From Rhodococcus wratislaviensis (GTDB taxonomy: Bacteria > Actinomycetota > Actinomycetes > Mycobacteriales > Mycobacteriaceae): DNA of 64,000 bases. This document shows, piece by piece, positions 1 through 7,104 of the stretch. The stretch lies in assembly GCF_900455735.1 (NCBI RefSeq), contig NZ_UAUI01000022.1:310001-374000 (forward strand). The letters are read 5' to 3'. The position numbers and the translations under genes were made by a program. The notes beneath the pieces were generated by a model that searched no databases, was not told the DNA's origin, and worked only from the letters and a program-made list of their open reading frames with translations. The stretch's first letter is position 1. Each line of letters starts with the position of its first letter.

Positions 1-965
1 ACGAGGCGCTGTACGGCGAGAAGTTCCCCGAGGGCGTGCAGACGTCCGAAAACCTGTACCGCAACGGCGTCATCGACGGCGTCGTCCCCGCCACGCGCCT
101 GCGCCGGCTCGTCCATCGGGCGTTGCGGGTGCTGATCGATCCGCCGACGTCGACCGCCGTCACCGAACCGGCGCCGCCGGCCGTCGACATCCCCGACGTG
201 CCCGCGTGGCAGTCGGTGATGCTGTCGCGGCGCGCCGACCGGCCCGGGATCCGGCACCTGCTGCGGCACGCGGCCACCGAGCAGGTGCCCCTCAGCGGCA
301 CCGGCCAGGGTGAAACCGAGGGGACGGTGCTGCTGTCGCTGGCCCGTTTCCGCGGCGCGCCGTGCGTGCTGCTGGGCCAGGACCGCGCCGGACAGTCGGC
401 TCTGAACACAATGGGGCCTGCCGCCCTCCGCGAGGCGCGCCGCGGCATGCGGTTGGCCGAGGAGTTGCAGATCCCCCTGGTCCTGGTGATCGACACCCTC
501 GGTGCCGCGCTGTCGCAGGAGGCGGAGGAACGCGGACTGGCCCCCGAGATCGCCCGATGCATCTCCGACCTCGTGACGTTGAAGACGCCGACCGTGTCCG
601 TTCTGCTCGGTCAGGGCACGGGCGGCGGGGCGCTGGCCTTCCTCCCCGCCGACCGCGTGCTCGCCGCGCAGAACGGGTGGCTGGCCCCGCTCCCCCCCGA
701 AGGCGCCAGCGCGATCGTCCACCGCGACACCTCGCACGCCCCCGAGATGGCGGCCGCGCAGGGCATCCGTTCGCTCGACCTGCTGCGCGACGGCGTCATC
801 GACGCCATCATCCCCGAGCATCCGGACGCCGCCGACGAAGCCGTCGATTTCTCCAAGCGGGTCGGCGAGGCCATCTCCCGGGAACTCCGTGCCCTGACCG
901 GGGTTCCCGAGGGCGAACGCTTCGCCGCCCGGCTCGCCCGCTACCGGAACCTCGGCCTGGATTAG
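1..965 (+). CDS. accD3: Acyl-CoA carboxylase carboxyltransferase, fused beta+alpha type (5' part outside window)
   Basis: The open frame enters from the left edge (first full codon at 3) and ends at TAG 963-965, so about 320 codons are visible and the N-terminus is missing. The first ~40 residues (EGVQTSENLYRNGVIDGVV) are the end of a beta (AccD) domain. The rest is an alpha-type crotonase-fold domain with the glycine-rich segment GQGTGGGALAF near visible residue 204. Such fused subunits form the carboxyltransferase of acetyl/propionyl-CoA carboxylases, transferring CO2 from biotin to acyl-CoA in the cytosol. M. tuberculosis AccD3 (Rv0904c, about 495 aa, recalled) lies near prrA as here. The stop codon is the first three bases of the inverted repeat at 963-1127. 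Substrate cannot be told from this fragment. Confidence 0.85.
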   Translation, partial: EALYGEKFPEGVQTSENLYRNGVIDGVVPATRLRRLVHRALRVLIDPPTSTAVTEPAPPAVDIPDVPAWQSVMLSRRADRPGIRHLLRHAATEQVPLSGTGQGETEGTVLLSLARFRGAPCVLLGQDRAGQSALNTMGPAALREARRGMRLAEELQIPLVLVIDTLGAALSQEAEERGLAPEIARCISDLVTLKTPTVSVLLGQGTGGGALAFLPADRVLAAQNGWLAPLPPEGASAIVHRDTSHAPEMAAAQGIRSLDLLRDGVIDAIIPEHPDAADEAVDFSKRVGEAISRELRALTGVPEGERFAARLARYRNLGLD

Positions 966-1127
966 GGTGTGTCTCCCAGTCTCTCTCGGATGCGCCTGGC
1001 GAAGCAATCGTCGTCCGGCAAGGCGGAGGAGAAGCCGATACCGCTGTTGTATCGGCGCCGACGACAACGAAGCAGGGCGGCGATTGGGCGCCGGGAGCGC
1101 CGAATGGGGATTGGGAGACATACCCTA
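963..1127. repeat. 165-bp element with 19-bp terminal inverted repeats between convergent genes
   Basis: The left end (963-981, TAGGGTGTGTCTCCCAGTC) matches the reverse complement of the right end (1109-1127) at 17 of 19 positions. Inside, GCCGATAC (1034-1041) and GTATCGGC (1049-1056) form a perfect 8-bp hairpin with a 7-nt loop, and flanking GTCGTC/GACGAC stretches can extend the stem. The TAG at each outer edge is the stop codon of the neighbouring gene: accD3 on the plus strand and asnB on the minus strand. It could be a MITE-like repeat or a large bidirectional terminator; no T-tract is evident. Confidence 0.6.
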
Positions 1128-2966
1128 TGACAGTTTGATCGTCGGGTTGTACATGTCCATCCACAGCGCGAGGTCGAGCGTGCGCTCGAGTCCGCGACGC
1201 GACACCTGACTGATCTGCGGGGTGTCGACGGACACCGCCCGGGACAACCAGTCCGCACTGACCAGGCCGAACACCGGGTGCGAGGGGTCGCTGAGCAGGT
1301 CCTTACCGTGCTGCTGCAACGCCACCGCGTACTTCGGGTCCTGGGTGGACGGGTACGGCGACTTGACCCGGTCGATCACCGACTGCGGCAGCACATCCCT
1401 GGTCGCCGCCCGCAGCAACGATTTCTCCTTGCCGTCGAACGTCTTCAGCGACCACGGCGTGTTGTAGACGTACTCGACCAGCCGGTGATCACAGAACGGC
1501 ACCCGGACCTCCAGTCCGACGGCCATGCTCGCGCGGTCCTTGCGGTCGAGCAGGACCCGGACGAAACGCGTCAGATGCAGGTAGCAGATCTTGCGCATCC
1601 GCCATTCGAAGTCGGATTCGCCGTCCAGCCGATCGATCCCGGCCACGGCTGCGTCGTACGAGTCCTGCACGTAGTCGTCCATGTTCAGCCCCGCCGTCAC
1701 CTCCGGGGTGAAGATGTTGCTCTCGTCGCCGAAGTGCTCGGCGAACTGCACGAGCCACGGGAAGGTGTTCGCCTGCTGCGCCTTCGGGTCGAAGAACTGC
1801 TTGTACCCGCCGAACACCTCGTCGGCCGACTCACCGGACAGCGCCACCGTGGAGTGCTGCCGGATCGCCTTGAACAGCAGATACAGCGACGCGTCCATGT
1901 CGCCGAGGCCCATGGGAATGTCTCGTGCCCGGATGACCTTCGCGCGCACGGCGGGGTCGGCCAGTGCGTCGGAGTCGAGGACGATGTCCTGGTGCGCGGT
2001 CCCGGATCGCCGGGCCACGTCGTGCACGTACGGAGTGTCCGGGGTGCCCCGCAGTTCGTCCGCGACGAAATGTTCGGTCTGACCGACGAAGTCGACGGCG
2101 AACGTGCGAACCGTCTCGCCCACCTCGGCAAGCTGCTCGGCGGCGATGCCGGTCATCGCGGACGAGTCGAGTCCACCGGACAGCAGGGTGCAGCGCGGCA
2201 CGTCGGCGACCAGTTGCCTGCGCACGATGTCGTCGAGGAGTTCGCGGACGTGCGCGACGGAGGTGTCCCGGTCGTCCGTGTGCGGGCGGGTCTGCAGGGT
2301 CCAATACCGGTGCGTCCGCAGTCCGGTGCGGGAAACGGTGACCACCGTGCCCGGTTCCACCTCACGCATGCCCTCCCACACCGCATGGCCCGGTGTCTTC
2401 ACGAACGCGAACAACTCCCGGATCCCGTCCATCGTGACGGTCGACTCGGCGATCGGATTGGCAAGGATCGCTTTCGGTTCCGAACCGAACAGGACGCCGT
2501 CTCGGGTCTCGTAGCAGTAGAACGGCTTGATACCCATCCGGTCGCGGATCATCACGAGTGCGTCGGTCCGCGAATCCCAGATGGCGAACGCGTACATGCC
2601 GTTGAGCCGCTCCGCGACGGCCTCTCCCCATTCCAGGTATCCGTGGAGCACCACCTCGGTGCCGGAGTCCGTGGCGAACCGGTGACCGCGCCCATACAGC
2701 TCTTCGCGCAGTTCACCGAAGTTGTACACCTCACCGGAGTAGACCATCGCAACGGTCCCGCCGGGAGTGTCCACGCTCATCGGCTGATGCCCACCCGGCA
2801 GATCGATGATCGCGAGCCTTCGATGCCCGAGCGCGGCGTGTTCGACGACCCACGTACCGCGATCGTCCGGCCCCCGGCAGTTCATCGTCTCGGCCATGGC
2901 ATCCACGGTGGACTGCTCGACGCGTAGATCGCGTTCGAACGAGATCCATCCGGCGATTCCGCACAT
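1125..2966 (-). CDS. asnB: Asparagine synthase (glutamine-hydrolysing)
   Basis: A 613-residue AsnB-type enzyme that converts aspartate, glutamine and ATP to asparagine. The start at 2966 is set by the invariant Met-Cys-Gly-Ile-Ala-Gly N-terminus: Cys2 is the glutaminase nucleophile after Met removal, and GGAGGA lies just upstream. The frame stays open 42 codons further, which would bury Cys2. An N-terminal class II amidotransferase domain (about 2-190, with NCRGPDDRG and HRRLAIIDLPGGHQP) is followed by the synthetase domain with the PP-loop SGGLDSSAM near residue 262 and SGESADEVFGGY. In actinobacteria such enzymes can also amidate cell-wall or secondary-metabolite substrates, so the acceptor is inferred. 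The stop codon lies in the inverted repeat shared with accD3. Confidence 0.9.
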   Translation of the reverse strand: MCGIAGWISFERDLRVEQSTVDAMAETMNCRGPDDRGTWVVEHAALGHRRLAIIDLPGGHQPMSVDTPGGTVAMVYSGEVYNFGELREELYGRGHRFATDSGTEVVLHGYLEWGEAVAERLNGMYAFAIWDSRTDALVMIRDRMGIKPFYCYETRDGVLFGSEPKAILANPIAESTVTMDGIRELFAFVKTPGHAVWEGMREVEPGTVVTVSRTGLRTHRYWTLQTRPHTDDRDTSVAHVRELLDDIVRRQLVADVPRCTLLSGGLDSSAMTGIAAEQLAEVGETVRTFAVDFVGQTEHFVADELRGTPDTPYVHDVARRSGTAHQDIVLDSDALADPAVRAKVIRARDIPMGLGDMDASLYLLFKAIRQHSTVALSGESADEVFGGYKQFFDPKAQQANTFPWLVQFAEHFGDESNIFTPEVTAGLNMDDYVQDSYDAAVAGIDRLDGESDFEWRMRKICYLHLTRFVRVLLDRKDRASMAVGLEVRVPFCDHRLVEYVYNTPWSLKTFDGKEKSLLRAATRDVLPQSVIDRVKSPYPSTQDPKYAVALQQHGKDLLSDPSHPVFGLVSADWLSRAVSVDTPQISQVSRRGLERTLDLALWMDMYNPTIKLS

Positions 2967-3139
2967 GTGTTCCTCCGGCTGTCGCTGGCGCTCTTCCTTC
3001 AGCGCATGGTCAGTTGCGAGGCGGCGAACCGAGTCCGAACCGTAGCAATCACATGGACAGTTCTTTACTCTTGCTAACCACCTATATTCCACGGTAACCC
3101 TTTTCGGCGCGCAGGCGGTGGGCCCGGAAACACCGCCCG

Positions 3140-4663
3140 TCAGAACGGCGCGGGTTCGTCGGGTGCGCCGGTGCCGGACGACCGGTTGGGCGTCGCACGC
3201 CTGTGCCGTACCGCATCCAGGTGCGCCTGCCGTCGGCGGCGCTCCGCCCGGATCCGGGCAGCCCTGTTCTGCGCACGGGTGCGGCGGCGGGCCGCGACGG
3301 CCGCATGGTCACTTCCGGCAGCGTGGTCACTTCCGGCGGCATGGTCACTTCCGGCAGCCTGGTCACTTCCGGCAGCATGGTCACTTCCGACGCCCACAAG
3401 CCCCGACGACCGCGGTCGGTACCGGTGACCGGTGGGCGCCACCAACTCGATTCCACCATCGGCGGTCACGGCCCAATGTCCGGAATGTTTGAGCCGGTGA
3501 TGATTTCGACAGTAGGCGGTCATGTTCCCGGCCACCGTCGGACCTCCGGTCGCGGGATCGGAGTGGTCGAACGGCCGATGATGATCGAGGTCCGTGTTCC
3601 AGGCCGCCACATCGCAGTGCAACCATTCACACCCGCCGGCCAGCACCCGCATCCAGGTGTCGAGCACGGCGCCTGGGCGGTACGTGGTCGGGACGACAGA
3701 GCTCGGTGCCCGCACCGGTTCGACTTCCGCGTCGGCTGCGATCTCGCGTGCGTGCGCTGCGTCGACGATTCCGTAGCCGTCGAGGTAGGCCGGTTCGTCG
3801 CCGCCCGCGAGTGTGGCGTCGAGCATGATCAGGTGCACGAGAGGTTTGCGCGCCGTCGTCGCTAGGCGGGAATCCTGGCCGCAGTCGACCCGCCCACATT
3901 CGCAGTGCACGAACCCGGCCCCGTCGATGAGCGCGGACAATCCGTCGGCTCGTCTCTGTTCGTACGTTCGAAGGTCTCTCGGGCACACGGTGTTTGCCAG
4001 TTCACGCAATCGCGCGTCGAATGCGCGACCCTGCACCACAGGGATGGAGCCCAGGATTCGGCACATGCCGTCCTCTGCCGCGCCGACTCCGACGAACCGG
4101 TCTGCCTGCGCCTTCTCCCGCTTGGCCCGCACCCCTGCCGGGTCGAGCCTTGCGATGATGCGGTTGGCGGCATTCGTCAGCCTGCGACCGGTCAACCCGG
4201 TTCCACCGGAGCGCGGTGGGGCCAGAACCTGTTCGAGGAGTTGATGTTCGACCTCGCCGATCCGGTCATCGCTGACGTTTGCCGTCGCGTCCTCGATCAG
4301 GCGCACCCGGTACAGGTCGAGATCACCGCGCGACATCGCCTCGCGTGTGGCGTGCAACCGGGTACGTAGCGACATGCCCAGGCCGATCAGCCGACCCGCC
4401 GCCGCTCGGCCCATGGTGAGCGCGGCACCGATCTCGGCCTCGACCACTTCGTGCGCGGTCGACGTCCACGCCCCGTCGGACTCGACCTCGGTAGTGCGGC
4501 GCACGAAGAGCTCGGCGATCACCGCCAGCTTCCGTTCGGCCACCACCGCTTCGCTGCGATGCAGGTCGGTCATCAACTCGACCAGACCCACATCGGATTC
4601 CCCGTCGGCGAGACAGCAGACCGTCTCCCGAACTCCCCGATCGAATACCCCCGTATCGAACAT
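3140..4663 (-). CDS. DUF222/13E12-family protein with C-terminal HNH nuclease domain
   Basis: A 507-residue protein beginning MFDTGVFD, with a DUF222 region over roughly residues 20-330 and an HNH motif near 350-400 (DLDHHRPFDHSDP followed by NMTAYCRNHHRLKH, which has the expected His/Asn/His spacing). These are multicopy actinobacterial genes of unknown role. Mycobacterial relatives are DNA-damage inducible through LexA. Residues about 424-453 are five near-identical GSD(H/Q)AA units encoded by an 18-bp tandem repeat, an uncommon insertion in the tail. The C-terminus is Arg-rich, suggesting nucleic-acid contact. Start 4663 is preferred over a GTG at 4699 because a promoter -10 and a LexA-type box lie directly over it. 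Function is unproven. Confidence 0.85.
   Translation of the reverse strand: MFDTGVFDRGVRETVCCLADGESDVGLVELMTDLHRSEAVVAERKLAVIAELFVRRTTEVESDGAWTSTAHEVVEAEIGAALTMGRAAAGRLIGLGMSLRTRLHATREAMSRGDLDLYRVRLIEDATANVSDDRIGEVEHQLLEQVLAPPRSGGTGLTGRRLTNAANRIIARLDPAGVRAKREKAQADRFVGVGAAEDGMCRILGSIPVVQGRAFDARLRELANTVCPRDLRTYEQRRADGLSALIDGAGFVHCECGRVDCGQDSRLATTARKPLVHLIMLDATLAGGDEPAYLDGYGIVDAAHAREIAADAEVEPVRAPSSVVPTTYRPGAVLDTWMRVLAGGCEWLHCDVAAWNTDLDHHRPFDHSDPATGGPTVAGNMTAYCRNHHRLKHSGHWAVTADGGIELVAPTGHRYRPRSSGLVGVGSDHAAGSDQAAGSDHAAGSDHAAGSDHAAVAARRRTRAQNRAARIRAERRRRQAHLDAVRHRRATPNRSSGTGAPDEPAPF
3304..3390. repeat. 18-bp tandem repeat, about 4.8 copies, inside the HNH gene
   Basis: The unit CATGGTCACTTCCGGCAG is repeated head-to-tail from 3304, with one or two substitutions per copy (GTGG, CGGC and CCTG variants); the last copy is cut short. 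It stays in frame and encodes GSDHAA/GSDQAA hexapeptides. Such a repeat is prone to copy-number change by slippage, which would vary the length of the linker after the HNH domain without breaking the frame. Confidence 0.9.
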
Positions 4664-4671
4664 GTGTTCTA
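4656..4671. promoter_or_regulatory. LexA (SOS) box overlapping the HNH gene start codon
   Basis: On the minus strand the 16-mer TAGAACACATGTTCGA differs at one base from the mycobacterial-type SOS consensus TCGAAC-N4-GTTCGA. The ATG inside the box is the chosen start codon of the DUF222/HNH gene, so codons 1-2 and part of codon 3 (Met-Phe-Asp) are part of the operator. LexA bound here would cover the transcription start. That the gene is SOS-regulated is inferred from this match and from recalled data on 13E12-family genes in M. tuberculosis. Confidence 0.75.
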
Positions 4672-4699
4672 GTCTATCGAAACGTGCCGAACCGCACAA
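4671..4699 (-). promoter_or_regulatory. Promoter of the DUF222/HNH gene, predicted leaderless
   Basis: Reading the minus strand, TTGTGC (4694-4699) and TAGACT (4671-4676) are separated by 17 bp, a good match to an actinobacterial housekeeping promoter (TTGNNN and TANNNT). TAGACT is 7 nt from the ATG at 4663, so transcription would begin at or within a base or two of the start codon, giving a leaderless mRNA. No Shine-Dalgarno sequence precedes this ATG, which fits. Confidence 0.65.
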
Positions 4700-5103
4700 G
4701 ACTCAGATATCGACCTCATCCCGGCAGCTTCAGCCGGGACGCAACTCCCACGCACCCCAAACGCACTGGCATGACGGAGGGACGGCGTTGGCACCGAACT
4801 TGGCAAACGACCGCCTAGTTCGAACGACACGACCTCACACCGCCGGCCAAGTCCAAGGCAGCGCCATGGCCAGTCTTGACATCCTGAATAGCTTTGCGTT
4901 CCACGATGCTATTTCGTCGTGGCCGACTCTGAATTCGACGGCACCGCACCGAGCAGGCGTCAATATCGCGAGATCGCACTGGTAGCGCCTTCGACATCCG
5001 TGGGGTGGTTCACGGATCACTCGCACTCCGAGTGAAATATGTTCCGCTACAGACTAATTCGCTGTGGCCGACGGACGCGAAGCAGTCTGGATGACGCTTC
5101 GGC
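4700..5103. other. Intergenic region without a recognisable gene
   Basis: About 400 bp between the HNH promoter and the end of the GPP34 gene. Only short open frames of about 60 codons occur, without ribosome-binding sites or recognisable products. A small inverted repeat (CACTCG/CGAGTG near 5018-5035) is the only structure seen. It may hold remnants of a lost gene, but nothing can be identified. Confidence 0.5.
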
Positions 5104-5778
5104 CTACCCACTCCCCGCGACGATGGCGGGCACGGTGGCGGCGACGATGATTGCGGCGTTGACCGCCTCGACCGATTTGCGCACGGCCTTTCCTGCCCAG
5201 TCCCCTTCGGCGATCTCCTTCGCCCGTTTCTTCACGGCGCGACGATCGGCGTCCGGGAACAGATTCGGGGCCGCGTCGACCGCGGACAGGAGCGAGACGA
5301 GCGCGGCGGTGCGCGGCGTGGGGGTGACCCCGTCGAGGACTGCGGCGCCCAGTTCCGACCGCAGCGCGCGTTCGTGGCTGCCGTCGACCTCCGGCCACCG
5401 CGTGGTCGGGAAGATGCCCAGCACCTTGCCCTTCTCCTCCCGAACCCATCCCGCGGCCACTATTCGTTTCGCGAGTTCGTCACGGAGGTTCTTGGCGAGC
5501 TTCTCGATGGCTGCTTCCGGTTTCATCGGCTTGGACGCACCGATGCGATCGATGGCCCGCACGAGCAGCGGATCCTGCGGACGTGCTCCGTCCCGGACGA
5601 CGAGACGCCCCTTCTTCACGTCCTCGCCGGGCTCGGCCGGGGTGACGACGTCACCCAGCGCCAGCTCCAGAAGAACGGCGCCTGCCAGGACGCGCGGCAT
5701 CCGGGTCCCGTCGACGACGGGCTTCCCCGAAGCGTCGTCCAGCAGCAGTAACAGCAGGTCCTCGGCGAGCAGCGTCAT
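5104..5778 (-). CDS. GPP34 (GOLPH3/VPS74-like) family protein
   Basis: A 224-residue protein whose single domain resembles the GPP34 family: MTLLAEDLLLLLLDDASGKP at the N-terminus, then LAGAVLLELALGDVV and KRAKEIAEGDWAGKAV near the end. In eukaryotes GOLPH3 binds phosphatidylinositol-4-phosphate on the Golgi; actinobacterial members are soluble and mostly uncharacterised, so no role is assigned. It has no signal peptide or membrane segment. The start ATG has no Shine-Dalgarno, but TATCGT (5785-5790, minus strand) lies 6 nt upstream, consistent with a leaderless transcript. It is flanked by an empty region and by a divergent mycolyltransferase, so context gives no clue to function. Confidence 0.8.
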   Translation of the reverse strand: MTLLAEDLLLLLLDDASGKPVVDGTRMPRVLAGAVLLELALGDVVTPAEPGEDVKKGRLVVRDGARPQDPLLVRAIDRIGASKPMKPEAAIEKLAKNLRDELAKRIVAAGWVREEKGKVLGIFPTTRWPEVDGSHERALRSELGAAVLDGVTPTPRTAALVSLLSAVDAAPNLFPDADRRAVKKRAKEIAEGDWAGKAVRKSVEAVNAAIIVAATVPAIVAGSG

Positions 5779-5924
5779 GCTTCCACGATAGGGCGGGCGT
5801 CGCGGCGAAGTGGGGTGTCCCGTTCGGCCGCCCCGGGGAATGTTTGCCGGTTACCGTGAAGGGGAAATGTTCTGAGCACCACCGGACGGTTGTCGGGCAC
5901 CGCAGTCAAGCACGAGGAGCGGCT

Positions 5925-6962
5925 ATGAGCGCGATCGGACACTGTCGGGCACTCCTGGCGGTCGCCGTCGTTGCGTCGTCGGCCATGTTCGGTCAGGTGG
6001 CAGCGGCGTCGGCGGACGAGTGGCGAGCCCTTCCCGCCGACAAGCCGGCGTCGGCAGACGGATCCGTCCTCGACCACATCGAGGAGATCGACGACCGTCA
6101 GCTGAACATGTACGTCTACTCGGCGGCGATGGACAAAGCGATTCTCCTCGAGGTGATTCGCCCCGCCGACACGAGCGTGCCCCGGCCGACCCTGTACCTG
6201 CTCAACGGCGCCGGTGGTGGCGAGGATTCGGCAACCTGGCAGGCGAGGACCGACGTGGTCGACTTCTTCGCCGACAAGAACGTCAACGTCGTCACTCCTG
6301 TCGGCGGCGCGTACAGCTACTACACCGACTGGCAGAAGCCCGATCCCGTCCTCGGCGTGAACAAATGGACCACGTTCCTCACCGAGGAACTTCCCCCGAT
6401 CGTCGACGCCACACTCGGAACGAACGGTGAAAATGCCATCGCGGGCCTGTCGATGTCGGGTACGTCCGTCCTGAGCCTGGCGGAGGCCGCACCCTCTCTG
6501 TATCGCGCGGTCGGCGCGTTCAGCGGGTGCGCCGAGACGAGCACCAAACCAGGCCGGGACTACGTCACCTTCGTCGTCAGCTTCCGAGGCGGAGACGTCG
6601 AGAACATGTGGGGACCGCCCGACGACCCCGATTGGGTGGCCAACGACCCCGTCGTCAACGCCGAGAAGCTGCGCGGCATCGACTTGTACATCAGCAATGC
6701 CACCGGCCTGCCCGGCGTCCACGAGAACCTCAACGGCCCGGACATCAACGGCGATGTGGGCGTGCTGGCCAACCAGGTGATCATCGGCGGCATCATCGAA
6801 GCCGGAACCAACGAGTGCACCCATCGGCTGGCCGACCGGCTGAACTCCCTGGGAATCCCGGCCACGTTCGACTTCCGGCCCACCGGCACCCACTCGTGGG
6901 GCTACTGGCAGGACGACCTGCACAACTCCTGGCCGATGATCGCCGGTTCCCTCGGCCTCTGA
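5925..6962 (+). CDS. Secreted mycolyltransferase / antigen 85-type esterase
   Basis: A 345-residue exported alpha/beta hydrolase of the antigen 85 family, which moves mycolic acids between trehalose mycolates and onto arabinogalactan in the cell envelope. The N-terminal signal peptide (hydrophobic core LLAVAVVASSAMFGQVAAAS, then ADEW) supports export. The nucleophile elbow is GLSMSGTS with Ser176, and the C-terminal catalytic His lies in GTHSWGYW; MWGPPDDPDWVANDP is also typical. The start at 5925 is preceded by GAGGAG (5913-5918); the frame is open 27 codons upstream but those residues are not signal-like. A paralogue with the same motifs is at 56055. It could act as a general acyl esterase rather than a true mycolyltransferase. 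Confidence 0.85.
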   Translation: MSAIGHCRALLAVAVVASSAMFGQVAAASADEWRALPADKPASADGSVLDHIEEIDDRQLNMYVYSAAMDKAILLEVIRPADTSVPRPTLYLLNGAGGGEDSATWQARTDVVDFFADKNVNVVTPVGGAYSYYTDWQKPDPVLGVNKWTTFLTEELPPIVDATLGTNGENAIAGLSMSGTSVLSLAEAAPSLYRAVGAFSGCAETSTKPGRDYVTFVVSFRGGDVENMWGPPDDPDWVANDPVVNAEKLRGIDLYISNATGLPGVHENLNGPDINGDVGVLANQVIIGGIIEAGTNECTHRLADRLNSLGIPATFDFRPTGTHSWGYWQDDLHNSWPMIAGSLGL

Positions 6963-7104
6963 CCGATTCACGGCGCGACTCCGCTGGGCGACGAAAAACC
7001 ACCGCCCGGCGCAGGCGTCCGCCCCGGCCGTCCGGACGGTGTCCCGAACACCCGACGTCGAATAGGGTGTTTCGGGTCACACGACGACGAGAGGACGTGC
7101 ATCG

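Noticed and set aside
1278-2927. A long plus-strand open frame opposite asnB
   Set aside because: It is His/Arg/Val-rich, has no domain or ribosome-binding site, and lies fully antisense to a clear AsnB gene; long antisense frames are common in GC-rich actinobacterial DNA.
2967-3092. N-terminal extension of AsnB (42 extra codons)
   Set aside because: The enzyme needs Cys at position 2, and GGAGGA lies right before the Met-Cys codons at 2966.
3304-3390. Possible CRISPR-like repeat
   Set aside because: The 18-bp units are directly adjacent without spacers and lie in frame inside a coding sequence.
4815-5026. Short frames of about 60 codons between the HNH and GPP34 genes
   Set aside because: They overlap each other on one strand, lack ribosome-binding sites or -10 elements, and have no recognisable product.
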